Program-made: the position numbers and the translations under genes | Assembly (NCBI GenBank): GCA_020438245.1 | Contig: JAGQUY010000031.1 | Span: 1 to 21,896, forward strand | DNA from: Bacteroidota bacterium | Lineage (GTDB): Bacteria > CLD3 > SB21 | Length of the DNA stretch: 21,896 bases | Reading direction: 5' to 3' | Shown here: piece by piece, positions 7,705-14,654 of the stretch | Numbering within the stretch: the stretch's first letter is position 1 | Layout of the letters: each line of letters begins with the position of its first letter | Notes under the pieces: model-generated | The model's database searches: none | What the model was told of the DNA's origin: nothing | What the model saw: only the letters and a program-made list of their open reading frames with translations

Positions 7705-8114
7705 ACTGCAGAATCTCCGGGTTTGAAGATGAAACTGCCGATCAACAAGAAAACAAAAGCGGCTGAAACACACGCGGTCGGCGCGTAGAAAAAATAATAC
7801 GCTGAAATCAAAACCGCGACACCGGTAAATCCGGTTACTGTCCAGAGAAATCCGCGACGATAGGACTCCATAATTCGCCCCGTGCACATCAACCCGATGG
7901 TTCCCAACGTCAGGAACCAAAGAGAATACATAAGACTGAATCCGCTCAGCAAACTCATCATGGTTACGCCCGCCCCCGGGATCTGATAGGTCTCCATGAG
8001 ATGCATCATTTGCTTTTCCTCGTCGCTGCCGGGCTGTCGGTTGTTGAAATGTCCAATCAAATGGATTCCGCACGTAAGAATCAGGATAACACAACCTATT
8101 TTAAAAAAGCGCAT
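7701..8114 (-). CDS. Small four-helix membrane protein, function unknown
   Basis: This 137-residue protein has four hydrophobic segments: about 5-22, 48-74, 87-106 and 109-130. Between the first two is a short polar loop with GHFNNRQPGSDEEKQMM. The layout recalls small uncharacterised membrane proteins of the LIC_13387-like type, but this is a weak resemblance from memory. The start is firm: AGGAGG (8119-8124) lies four bases before the ATG. It is the third gene after hutU, 29 bases downstream of the CoA-binding gene, and probably co-transcribed with it. Its stop (TAA, 7701-7703) overlaps the TAG of the convergent VanW-like gene. Confidence 0.7.
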   Translation of the reverse strand: MRFFKIGCVILILTCGIHLIGHFNNRQPGSDEEKQMMHLMETYQIPGAGVTMMSLLSGFSLMYSLWFLTLGTIGLMCTGRIMESYRRGFLWTVTGFTGVAVLISAYYFFYAPTACVSAAFVFLLIGSFIFKPGDSAV

Positions 8115-8143
8115 GGTTCCTCCTGTAAATTTAAATTACAAAA

Positions 8144-8608
8144 TCAGGCAGGTAACTTCTTGGAGACCTTAAGCATCCAGCGTATGCAACGATGACCAAC
8201 GTCGACAGGTGCCACAAACATCATCGGACAGCCACCGACAATTGGCTCCACATCGTGCTCACGACAAAAAGACACGGCCGCGTCGGACACGCTTCCATCC
8301 CCAAATGACCGATGAAACCAAACGTGCTGTATCCCAATGCGCACGGCCTCATCGGCGAGGCTCAGCGATCGTTTTGGGTGTGTTGTGATAACAACACCGT
8401 CGGGTTTGTCGGGTATATCAGTGAGTGATCGGAAACAACGATCGCCCTCAAGAAATGACAAATGCGGATTGACGGCGTATACCGTGTAACCCGCCGATTT
8501 AAGTTTCTTGTAGATAGCATTGCCTGGCTCGGAGGCTCCCCTGCGTCTCACACCAACCACTGCAATTCTTCGTAGCTGTAGAAATTGGTCTATGCGGCTG
8601 GAACTCAT
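8144..8608 (-). CDS. CoA-binding Rossmann-fold protein (YccU-like)
   Basis: This 154-residue single-domain protein has the CoA-binding fold of the succinyl-CoA ligase alpha subunit and of YccU-like proteins. A dinucleotide-type strand and turn (IAVVGVRRRGASEPGNAI, about 15-32) is followed by YTVYAVNP, the helix-strand segment DGVVITTHP, and the HVWFHRSFGD motif. It ends with the family's GCPMMF block. Such proteins bind CoA; their cellular role is mostly unknown. The ATG is three bases after the hutU stop (TGA at 8612-8614), implying one transcript and coupled translation. Its function in histidine breakdown is not established, and the adjacency may be incidental. Confidence 0.85.
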   Translation of the reverse strand: MSSSRIDQFLQLRRIAVVGVRRRGASEPGNAIYKKLKSAGYTVYAVNPHLSFLEGDRCFRSLTDIPDKPDGVVITTHPKRSLSLADEAVRIGIQHVWFHRSFGDGSVSDAAVSFCREHDVEPIVGGCPMMFVAPVDVGHRCIRWMLKVSKKLPA

Positions 8609-8611
8609 GGA

Positions 8612-10258
8612 TCACTTCATCATTGGAATCTTCACGTTCTGGGCCTTTGCCACCCGCACAGCCTCTTCGTATCCGGCATCCACATGCCGTACAACGCCCA
8701 TACCCGGATCGCTGGTTAGCACCCGCTTGAGTCGCTCGTCTGCCTCGTTTGATCCGTCCGCTACGATAACCATGCCCGCATGCTGGGAATAACCGATTCC
8801 GACGCCTCCACCATGATGAAGAGAGACCCAGGTAGCTCCATTGACTGCATTGATCGCGAAGTTGAGCAGTGGCCAGTCCGCGATCGCATCACTGCCATCC
8901 TGCATGGCTTCCGTTTCCCGGTTGGGAGATGCCACCGACCCGCAGTCCAAGTGATCCCGGCCTATGACGATCGGCGCCTTGACTTTGCCGCTGCGAACCA
9001 GCTCATTGAATATCAACCCGGCTTTTTCGCGCTCCCCATATCCAAGCCAGCAGATCCTGCTGGGCAAACCCTGGAAGTGTACACGCTCCCGCGCTCTTTC
9101 TAGCCAGCGTCTTAAGGACGCCTTTTCTGGAAACGCATCCGCAATGGCCGCGTCGGTCGTGAAAATATCCTCGGGATCACCCGACAACGCCACCCACCTG
9201 AACGGACCCTGTCCTTCACAGAACAGCGGCCGAATGAACGCAGGAACAAAACCGGGAAAATCAAATGCATTGGCCACGCCTTCTTTTTGGGCTTGAGCCC
9301 GGATATTGTTTCCGTAATCAAATACGACGGCCCCCTTATTTTGAAAATCGAGCATTGCGCGCACGTGAATGGCCATGGACTCCATCGACCTCTTAATGTA
9401 TTCCTTCGTGCGGTTCTTTCTGAAGTCGGCCAGCGCTTCCATCGTAATGCCGATCGGCACGTACCCGTTCAGTGGATCGTGAGCTGAGGTTTGATCGGTA
9501 ACGATATCCGGCATCATGCCCCGCTTGATCATTTCAGGAAGGATTTCGGCGGCATTTCCAAGCAACCCGATGGATTTGGAGACGCCGTCCTTCTTGAAGG
9601 ATTGAGCCATCTTCCAGGCCTCCTCGAGATCTTTCACCATCACATCGCAATACTTCGTCTCCAGGCGCCTCTGAATCCGATGCGGATCCACTTCGATGCA
9701 CAGAGCAACACCTTCATTCATGGTCACGGCGAGGGGCTGTGCACCGCCCATACCGCCCAATCCCGCAGTTAGGGTGATTGTGCCTCTGAGTGATCCGTTG
9801 AAATGCTTGCGCCCGCATTCCGCAAAAGTCTCGTATGTTCCCTGTAAAATACCCTGGGTACCGATATAGATCCAGCTTCCCGCGGTCATCTGTCCATACA
9901 TGGTCAACCCGAGACGTTCGTATTCCCAAAAATTTTCCCAGGTCGCCCAAGCCGGAACAATGTTCGAATTGGCGATAATCACCCTTGGAGCGTTTTCGTG
10001 CGAACGAAAAACAGCCACCGGCTTTCCGGACTGAACAAGGAGCGTTTCATTGGTCTCCAAGTGCTGCAGAGAACGGATAATCGCATCATAACACTCCCAG
10101 TTTCTGGCCGCCTTTCCTGAACCGCCGTAAACAACGAGCTCATTAGGGTTTTCGGCAACTTCGGGATCCAGATTATTCATTAACATCCGCATCGGAGCTT
10201 CAATAAGCCAGTTCTTGCAGGTAAGCTTGTTGCCTCGCGGGGCTTTTATGGTTCGCAT
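8612..10258 (-). CDS. hutU: Urocanate hydratase
   Basis: This cytoplasmic NAD-dependent enzyme converts urocanate to 4-imidazolone-5-propanoate, the second step of histidine breakdown. From the chosen start it has 548 residues, close to the usual 550-560, and it looks intact. It opens with the conserved IKAPRGNKLTCKNW and MLMNNLDPEVAENP blocks. It has the NAD-binding LTAGLGGMGGAQPLA (about 163-177), the RPLFCEGQGPFRW block (about 343-355) and PSRICWLGYGER (about 399-410), probably the site of the conserved active-site Cys. The GATWVSLHHGGGVGIGYSQH block lies near 474-493. The frame reaches an ATG at 10273, but that codon lacks a ribosome site, while ATG 10258 has GAGGA eight bases upstream. 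No hutH, hutI or hutG lies in the window. Confidence 0.96.
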   Translation of the reverse strand: MRTIKAPRGNKLTCKNWLIEAPMRMLMNNLDPEVAENPNELVVYGGSGKAARNWECYDAIIRSLQHLETNETLLVQSGKPVAVFRSHENAPRVIIANSNIVPAWATWENFWEYERLGLTMYGQMTAGSWIYIGTQGILQGTYETFAECGRKHFNGSLRGTITLTAGLGGMGGAQPLAVTMNEGVALCIEVDPHRIQRRLETKYCDVMVKDLEEAWKMAQSFKKDGVSKSIGLLGNAAEILPEMIKRGMMPDIVTDQTSAHDPLNGYVPIGITMEALADFRKNRTKEYIKRSMESMAIHVRAMLDFQNKGAVVFDYGNNIRAQAQKEGVANAFDFPGFVPAFIRPLFCEGQGPFRWVALSGDPEDIFTTDAAIADAFPEKASLRRWLERARERVHFQGLPSRICWLGYGEREKAGLIFNELVRSGKVKAPIVIGRDHLDCGSVASPNRETEAMQDGSDAIADWPLLNFAINAVNGATWVSLHHGGGVGIGYSQHAGMVIVADGSNEADERLKRVLTSDPGMGVVRHVDAGYEEAVRVAKAQNVKIPMMK

Positions 10259-10266
10259 AGACAAAT

Positions 10267-10271
10267 TCCTC
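10267..10271 (-). promoter_or_regulatory. Ribosome binding site deciding the hutU start
   Basis: GAGGA on the minus strand, eight bases before the ATG at 10258. It overlaps the codons that would follow the alternative ATG at 10273, which has no comparable site. Confidence 0.6.
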
Positions 10272-10286
10272 ATATTCGTTTAACCG

Positions 10287-10315
10287 TTGAATATACATTT
10301 GCTTGTGGCGATATT
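10287..10315 (+). promoter_or_regulatory. Possible promoter of the terC-moaA-glpD group
   Basis: TTGAAT (10287-10292) and GATATT (10310-10315) are 17 bases apart on the plus strand, 48 bases before the terC ATG. It lies almost exactly over the minus-strand hutU promoter, so the two could compete. The -10 element is poor. Confidence 0.3.
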
Positions 10316-10319
10316 CCAA
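10290..10319 (-). promoter_or_regulatory. Candidate promoter of the hutU operon
   Basis: On the minus strand TTGGAA (10314-10319) is followed after 18 bases by TATATT (10290-10295). The predicted start near 10283 gives a leader of about 25 bases to ATG 10258, and only about 10 to ATG 10273. Confidence 0.45.
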
Positions 10320-10363
10320 ACCATTCTGAAAACGAACCTCTGCCGGTAACGGCATGGAGTCCA

Positions 10364-11278
10364 ATGCATTCATGGATCCCCTGGACCCTCTTCAATGTGT
10401 TTGTGCTTCTGATGCTGGTGATCGACTTGCGGGTCTTTCATCGCCACGCACACGAGATAACGATCAAGGAAGCCGTGGCGTGGAGCGCCGTATGGATCGG
10501 CCTTGCGCTGCTGTTCAATGTGGGTCTCTATTTTTGGCTGGGTCCCCAACCTGCATTGGAGTTCCTGACAGGTTATCTGATTGAGAAATCGCTGAGTGTC
10601 GACAACCTTTTCGTCTTCCTGCTTATTTTTTCCTACTTCAAGGTTGATGTCCGCTATCAGCACAAGGTCTTATACTGGGGAATTCTCGGGGCTCTTGTCT
10701 TGAGAGCTCTCTTTATTGCGACCGGCGTCACTTTGATCGGCACTTTTCATTGGATCATCTATTTGTTCGGCGGCTTCCTCATCATTACCGGCATTCGGAT
10801 GTCCTATGATGATGAAAAACAGATCCATCCGGAAAAAAATCCGGTCCTGAAGCTGTTGAGACGTGTGATGCCTATTTCGCCATCGTACGTGGAGGGCAGG
10901 TTTTTTATCAAAGAAAATGGAAGGTTGCTTGCCACTCCCCTCTTTGTTGTACTGATTGTCGTGGAAACAACGGATCTGGTCTTTGCGGTGGATTCCATTC
11001 CCGCCATTCTCGCGATCACACTGGATCCGTTCATCGTCTTCACTTCCAACGTGTTTGCCATACTGGGACTTCGTGCTCTTTTCTTTGCACTTGCCGGCGC
11101 GATGAAGATCTTTCGGTATCTGAACTATGGCCTCTCTGCCATTCTGGTCTTTATCGGTGCAAAAATGCTGGTGTCAGGTTTTTTTGAAATTCCGGTCGGC
11201 GTGGCTCTGGGTGTTGTCGGGGCGATTCTGATCCTTTCCGTACTCGCTTCGATCCTCAAGGGCGGATCGAGCTCCTGA
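10364..11278 (+). CDS. TerC/Alx-family integral membrane protein
   Basis: This is a 304-residue membrane protein with about eight to nine hydrophobic helices. The family's acidic intramembrane motifs are present: EKSLSVDNLFVFLLIF (about 74-89) and VVETTDLVFAVDSIPAILAI (about 199-218), then SNVFAILGLRALFF. These Asp and Glu residues mark TerC and Alx proteins, linked in other bacteria to manganese export, metal loading of secreted proteins, or tellurite tolerance. The complete length and absence of other ter genes fit the Alx-like branch better than a tellurite cluster. The start has GGAG four bases upstream. An ATG ten bases earlier is in another frame. There is no room upstream for a full yybP-ykoY manganese riboswitch of the kind that controls alx. 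Confidence 0.9.
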   Translation: MHSWIPWTLFNVFVLLMLVIDLRVFHRHAHEITIKEAVAWSAVWIGLALLFNVGLYFWLGPQPALEFLTGYLIEKSLSVDNLFVFLLIFSYFKVDVRYQHKVLYWGILGALVLRALFIATGVTLIGTFHWIIYLFGGFLIITGIRMSYDDEKQIHPEKNPVLKLLRRVMPISPSYVEGRFFIKENGRLLATPLFVVLIVVETTDLVFAVDSIPAILAITLDPFIVFTSNVFAILGLRALFFALAGAMKIFRYLNYGLSAILVFIGAKMLVSGFFEIPVGVALGVVGAILILSVLASILKGGSSS

Positions 11279-11322
11279 GTGCCGGTTGCATTTCGATATC
11301 AAATTAGCTACCATGAAAAGAT

Positions 11323-12315
11323 ATGGCACTACTTGACGGCTTCGGCCGAAAAATTGACTACCTGCGTCTCTCCGTCACCGATCGCTGTAATTTTCGTTGT
11401 GTATATTGTATGCCGGTTCATGGAGTAGAGTTTGTACCCCGTGATGAACTCCTGACATTCGATGAGCTGGAGCGCATCGCGCGCGTTCTGATCGAACTCG
11501 GCATTGAGAAAATCCGGATTACCGGCGGAGAGCCGACAGTACGTAAAGACCTCTTGGAATTGGTGCGTCGAATCGGCTCACTTCCCCTCCAATCATTTTC
11601 CATGACGACAAACGGATACGCCTTCTCGGAAACCGTCAAAGAATTCTTCGACGCAGGCCTTCATCGGGTAAACATCAGTCTCGACACGTTGAAACCGCAA
11701 CGGTTCAAAGACATGGCCCGTTTTGACGGCTTTCACAGGGTTTATCGTTCTATTTGGAGATCTATGGAGGTCGGCCTTGATCCTGTCAAGATCAACATGG
11801 TGGTCATGAAGGGGATCAATGACGATGAGATCTTTGATTTTGTCGAATTGGCGAGAAAAAATCCGTTACACGTTCGATTCATAGAATATATGCCGTCCAG
11901 TCACAGTTACGGAAATCGTTTTCAGGATGATCGAATCCTGACTACCGACCGGTTGAAAGCTCTTGTCGCCGAACGGTATTCTCTGATTCCCTCGGATCCC
12001 AAAATAACCGCCGGACCCGCCAAGATGCACACCATCGAAGGATTCAAAGGCGCCATCGGCTTTATAGATCCGTATGCAGATCATTTTTGTTCCACCTGTA
12101 ATCGCATCCGCCTGACGTCGCTTGGCAAATTAAAGTGGTGCCTTTTTTCCAATGAAGGACTTGATCTGAAGGGTTTCCTGAGATCGGGCAACAGCGACGA
12201 GCATCTCCGGAATTGGATTCTCGAAAAGATCCTAACGGACAAGCCGGCGCATCATCCTCTTGGAATTTCAGACATGATCAGCGTGAATACGGTTTTTTCC
12301 CAGGTTGGAGGCTGA
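11323..12315 (+). CDS. moaA: GTP 3',8-cyclase, molybdenum cofactor biosynthesis
   Basis: This radical-SAM enzyme, with MoaC, converts GTP to cyclic pyranopterin monophosphate, the first step of molybdenum cofactor synthesis. Its 330 residues match the family length. The N-terminal 4Fe-4S cluster ligands are C22, C26 and C29 (CNFRCVYC). The SAM-binding ITGGEP is at 66-71. The second cluster ligands are C256, C259 and C273 (CSTCNRIRLTS...WC), which bind the GTP-side cluster and separate MoaA from other radical-SAM proteins. The protein ends in the Gly-Gly tail that MoaA needs for activity. It sits 44 bases after the TerC-family gene and 12 bases before the glpD-like gene, all on one strand. No other moa or moe gene is present. 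Confidence 0.95.
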   Translation: MALLDGFGRKIDYLRLSVTDRCNFRCVYCMPVHGVEFVPRDELLTFDELERIARVLIELGIEKIRITGGEPTVRKDLLELVRRIGSLPLQSFSMTTNGYAFSETVKEFFDAGLHRVNISLDTLKPQRFKDMARFDGFHRVYRSIWRSMEVGLDPVKINMVVMKGINDDEIFDFVELARKNPLHVRFIEYMPSSHSYGNRFQDDRILTTDRLKALVAERYSLIPSDPKITAGPAKMHTIEGFKGAIGFIDPYADHFCSTCNRIRLTSLGKLKWCLFSNEGLDLKGFLRSGNSDEHLRNWILEKILTDKPAHHPLGISDMISVNTVFSQVGG

Positions 12316-12327
12316 TTTTCCACCCCC

Positions 12328-13887
12328 ATGAGTCAACCCCATGTCATCGTGATCGGGGGCGGCATCAATGGGGCTGCCATTGCACGCGATGCCGCTCGGC
12401 GCGGCTTGCGCGTTACGGTATTTGAAAAGAATGACTTTGGATGCGGAACAAGCTGGTCCTCCTCGAAATTAATCCATGGGGGCCTCCGCTACCTCGAACA
12501 TTTCCATCTTAATCTCGTCCGATCCAGTTTGCGAGAACGCAATTGGCTTCTGCACACGTATCCACATAACACGAGATGGCTCCCCTTCGTCGTACCGGTG
12601 TACCGTCATTCGCCTCATTCCAGGTGGGTACTGAAGGCCGGTCTCAAGTTGTATCAGTATCTTGACTCGTCCCACAACGATTTCGACTCTATGGACGCGG
12701 AATCGTTACTTGCACACATACCGGGACTGTCATCGGAAGGACTCAGGGGCGGATTTGTCTATCAAGACGGCCACTGTCTGTTTCCGGAGCGTTTGGTGCT
12801 CGATAATTTGAAGGATGCGGTCAACCACGGCGCTTCCATTCATAACCACCACAAGGTACTTCAATTCGAACCATCGGGAAGCCGGATAGCGGCCGTTAGA
12901 GTTCGAGACGAACTTACTGGGACCGAATCGGAACATCCATGTGATTTCGTAGTTAACGCGGCCGGACCGTGGATAGATGGGCTGATTGGCGGCCTTGGCG
13001 CTAAATCCCCCCTCAGTCTGGGCTTTAGAGGAAGTCATCTGGTCTTCAAAAATAATGAACTGCAACTCCGGCACGCAATCTACACGCCCGCCCGATCTGA
13101 CGGCCGCCCCTTCTTCATTATCCCATGGCTTAACTTTGTGCTCGTTGGAACCACCGAGGTACAGGAAGACGGCAGCGCCTCAGACACGGTACCGTCTGCT
13201 AAAGAGGTCGATTATTTGATAAAGGAGATAAACTACTGTCTACCGGACACTCATTGGAAACAAGAGGATGCAGTACTGTCTTTCTCCGGAATCCGATCCT
13301 TGATTTTTAAACCGGGTTCGAGTCTCAACGCATTATCCAGGGAAATGGGCTTATACGATCACACACGGGACGGCTACGAAAACATACTCACCTTGATTGG
13401 CGGTAAGCTGACAACGTTCAGGGAGACCGCGGAATCGGTTGTTAACCGGATGGTAACCTCTCAATCCTGGCATGCCGGCCTCTGCCAAACATACGAGCCA
13501 CTGGCCTTTGGAGAAGGGTCGGACAGGTATTCCGGTTTATTGAACGAGGAGTCCCTTGATAGGTTGAAGACGTTATACGGAGGACAAACCAAAGCAGTTG
13601 TGGACCTTATTCGGTCGGACTCGTCTCTGGGCAAACGCTTATCTGAAGGAGTTCCGGATCTTGCCGCTCAGGTCGTATATGCAGTGAAGGAGGAGTGGGC
13701 CGGAACGGTTGCCGATGTACTGTTGCGACGAACAGGCGCGGCTCTGGAACCGAACGCAGGAAAGCCTGCGGCGGCAGAAGTTGCCGCAATCATGCAACCC
13801 CTTCTCGGTTGGGATGATTCAAGAATGCAGGCAGAGATTCAAAACTACAAACGGCTGGTCGACAAAACGCTTCTTTCCCACCGATAA
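12328..13887 (+). CDS. glpD: FAD-dependent glycerol-3-phosphate dehydrogenase
   Basis: This enzyme oxidises glycerol-3-phosphate to dihydroxyacetone phosphate at the inner membrane face and passes electrons to quinone. The 519-residue protein begins with the FAD-binding fingerprint VIVIGGGINGAAIARDAARRG (about 6-26 in two parts: VIVIGGGINGAAIARD and the following helix). FEKNDFGCGTSWSSSKLIHG (about 32-51) and GGLRYLE follow, all diagnostic of the GlpD/GlpA family. Further family blocks are VVNAAGPWID and TLIGGKLTTFRETAE. The last 120 residues fit the helical C-terminal domain of GlpD. Glycerol kinase and facilitator genes are not in the window, so GlpD versus GlpA cannot be settled; a single-subunit GlpD is the simplest reading. 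Convergent with the DUF47 gene, 19 bases apart. Confidence 0.9.
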   Translation: MSQPHVIVIGGGINGAAIARDAARRGLRVTVFEKNDFGCGTSWSSSKLIHGGLRYLEHFHLNLVRSSLRERNWLLHTYPHNTRWLPFVVPVYRHSPHSRWVLKAGLKLYQYLDSSHNDFDSMDAESLLAHIPGLSSEGLRGGFVYQDGHCLFPERLVLDNLKDAVNHGASIHNHHKVLQFEPSGSRIAAVRVRDELTGTESEHPCDFVVNAAGPWIDGLIGGLGAKSPLSLGFRGSHLVFKNNELQLRHAIYTPARSDGRPFFIIPWLNFVLVGTTEVQEDGSASDTVPSAKEVDYLIKEINYCLPDTHWKQEDAVLSFSGIRSLIFKPGSSLNALSREMGLYDHTRDGYENILTLIGGKLTTFRETAESVVNRMVTSQSWHAGLCQTYEPLAFGEGSDRYSGLLNEESLDRLKTLYGGQTKAVVDLIRSDSSLGKRLSEGVPDLAAQVVYAVKEEWAGTVADVLLRRTGAALEPNAGKPAAAEVAAIMQPLLGWDDSRMQAEIQNYKRLVDKTLLSHR

Positions 13888-13906
13888 GCGATCCGAAATT
13901 GCGAAA

Positions 13907-14551
13907 TCAGGCGTGCTTGATCAATAATGCTTCCACTACATTGGCCACGTCCTCGCACTTATCCGTGGCCCGCTCGAGGCTTCCGTAAATATCTTTCATC
14001 TTGATCACATTGACGGCATTCTTTTCTTCATCGAATAATTTTGCGATCGTTTCTTCAAAGACCTTGTCCGCTTCGTTCTCATGATCATGTATTCTCACCA
14101 GAGCCTTACGAATGTCCTCCGATTTGTGAATCTGCCTCAGACTCGAAATGACAAACTTTACTTCGAGGATCGACTTTTCGAGAATATCAACCAATTGAAT
14201 CATAGCTTGCGGAATCTTGTCCATTCGATAAAGAATGATACGCTTGGCCGACTCGTCCATCAAATCCATGATATCGTCCAGCTCGGATGCCAACAAATGA
14301 ATGTCCTCGCGGTCGAACGGTGTTACAAAAGTGCCGTTGAGATGCCGGTACACTTTGTGGGTGGTGTCATCGCACTTGTGTTCCAACTGTTCAATTTTTT
14401 CGAAAAGGAGAGCTCGTCCGGCGGGCTCGGCCTGCATGAGAGCCTTAAGCGAGTTGCTGCCTCCAATTATGAAATCGGCAGTTTCTTCAAATAACTGGAA
14501 GAACGTATGGTCCTTCGGCATCAACATCTGAATAAATCGGTCTAAGCTCAT
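13907..14551 (-). CDS. DUF47 family, PhoU-like protein
   Basis: This is a 214-residue all-helical cytoplasmic protein of the DUF47 (TIGR00153-type) group. It contains EHKCDDTTHKVYRHLNGTF (about 52-70), PFDREDIHLLASELDDIMD (about 78-96), HDHENEADKVFEE (about 156-168) and the closing SLERATDKCEDVANVVE (about 190-206). These acidic and histidine positions are the metal-binding pattern shared with PhoU. DUF47 genes usually sit beside pit, encoding a low-affinity phosphate transporter, and are thought to modulate it. No pit gene is in the window; the neighbour here is phoR. The gene has its own candidate promoter and lies 103 bases after phoR, so it may be expressed separately. Confidence 0.88.
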   Translation of the reverse strand: MSLDRFIQMLMPKDHTFFQLFEETADFIIGGSNSLKALMQAEPAGRALLFEKIEQLEHKCDDTTHKVYRHLNGTFVTPFDREDIHLLASELDDIMDLMDESAKRIILYRMDKIPQAMIQLVDILEKSILEVKFVISSLRQIHKSEDIRKALVRIHDHENEADKVFEETIAKLFDEEKNAVNVIKMKDIYGSLERATDKCEDVANVVEALLIKHA

Positions 14552-14606
14552 GGTATAATTCCGATTGGTGGATGGTTGCAGACGGAGGAAGGTAGGCTAG
14601 AGAGGG

Positions 14607-14636
14607 ATAATATTCAAGAAATAGTACCGTAATCAA
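14607..14636 (-). promoter_or_regulatory. Candidate promoter of the DUF47 gene
   Basis: On the minus strand TTGATT (14631-14636) is followed after 18 bases by TATTAT (14607-14612), about 55 bases before the DUF47 ATG. I saw no CTGTCAT-type Pho box repeat next to it. Confidence 0.4.
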
Positions 14637-14654
14637 GCGATAACACTTTTGGGT

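Noticed and set aside
8124..8140. Near-palindrome TGTAAATTTAAATTACA just upstream of the small membrane protein's ribosome site
   Set aside because: It lies between co-oriented operon genes, is made almost only of A and T, and has no good -35 partner. Chance symmetry is the simplest explanation.
10259..10363. Possible yybP-ykoY manganese riboswitch before the TerC-family gene
   Set aside because: The gap is only 105 bases and is shared with the hutU promoter. I found no paired stems with the conserved junction motifs of that riboswitch.
10364..11278. Tellurite resistance operon from the TerC match
   Set aside because: No terA, terB, terD, terE or terZ genes are adjacent, and the protein fits the broad Alx/TerC membrane family.
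13860..13906. Bidirectional terminator between glpD and the DUF47 gene (CGCTT/AAGCG)
   Set aside because: The stem is five base pairs with a twelve-base loop and no following U-run on either strand.
14552..14654. Pho box (CTGTCAT-type direct repeats) upstream of the DUF47 gene
   Set aside because: No pair of CTGTCAT-like repeats with suitable spacing could be read there. The pst promoter, where a Pho box is most expected, is outside the window.
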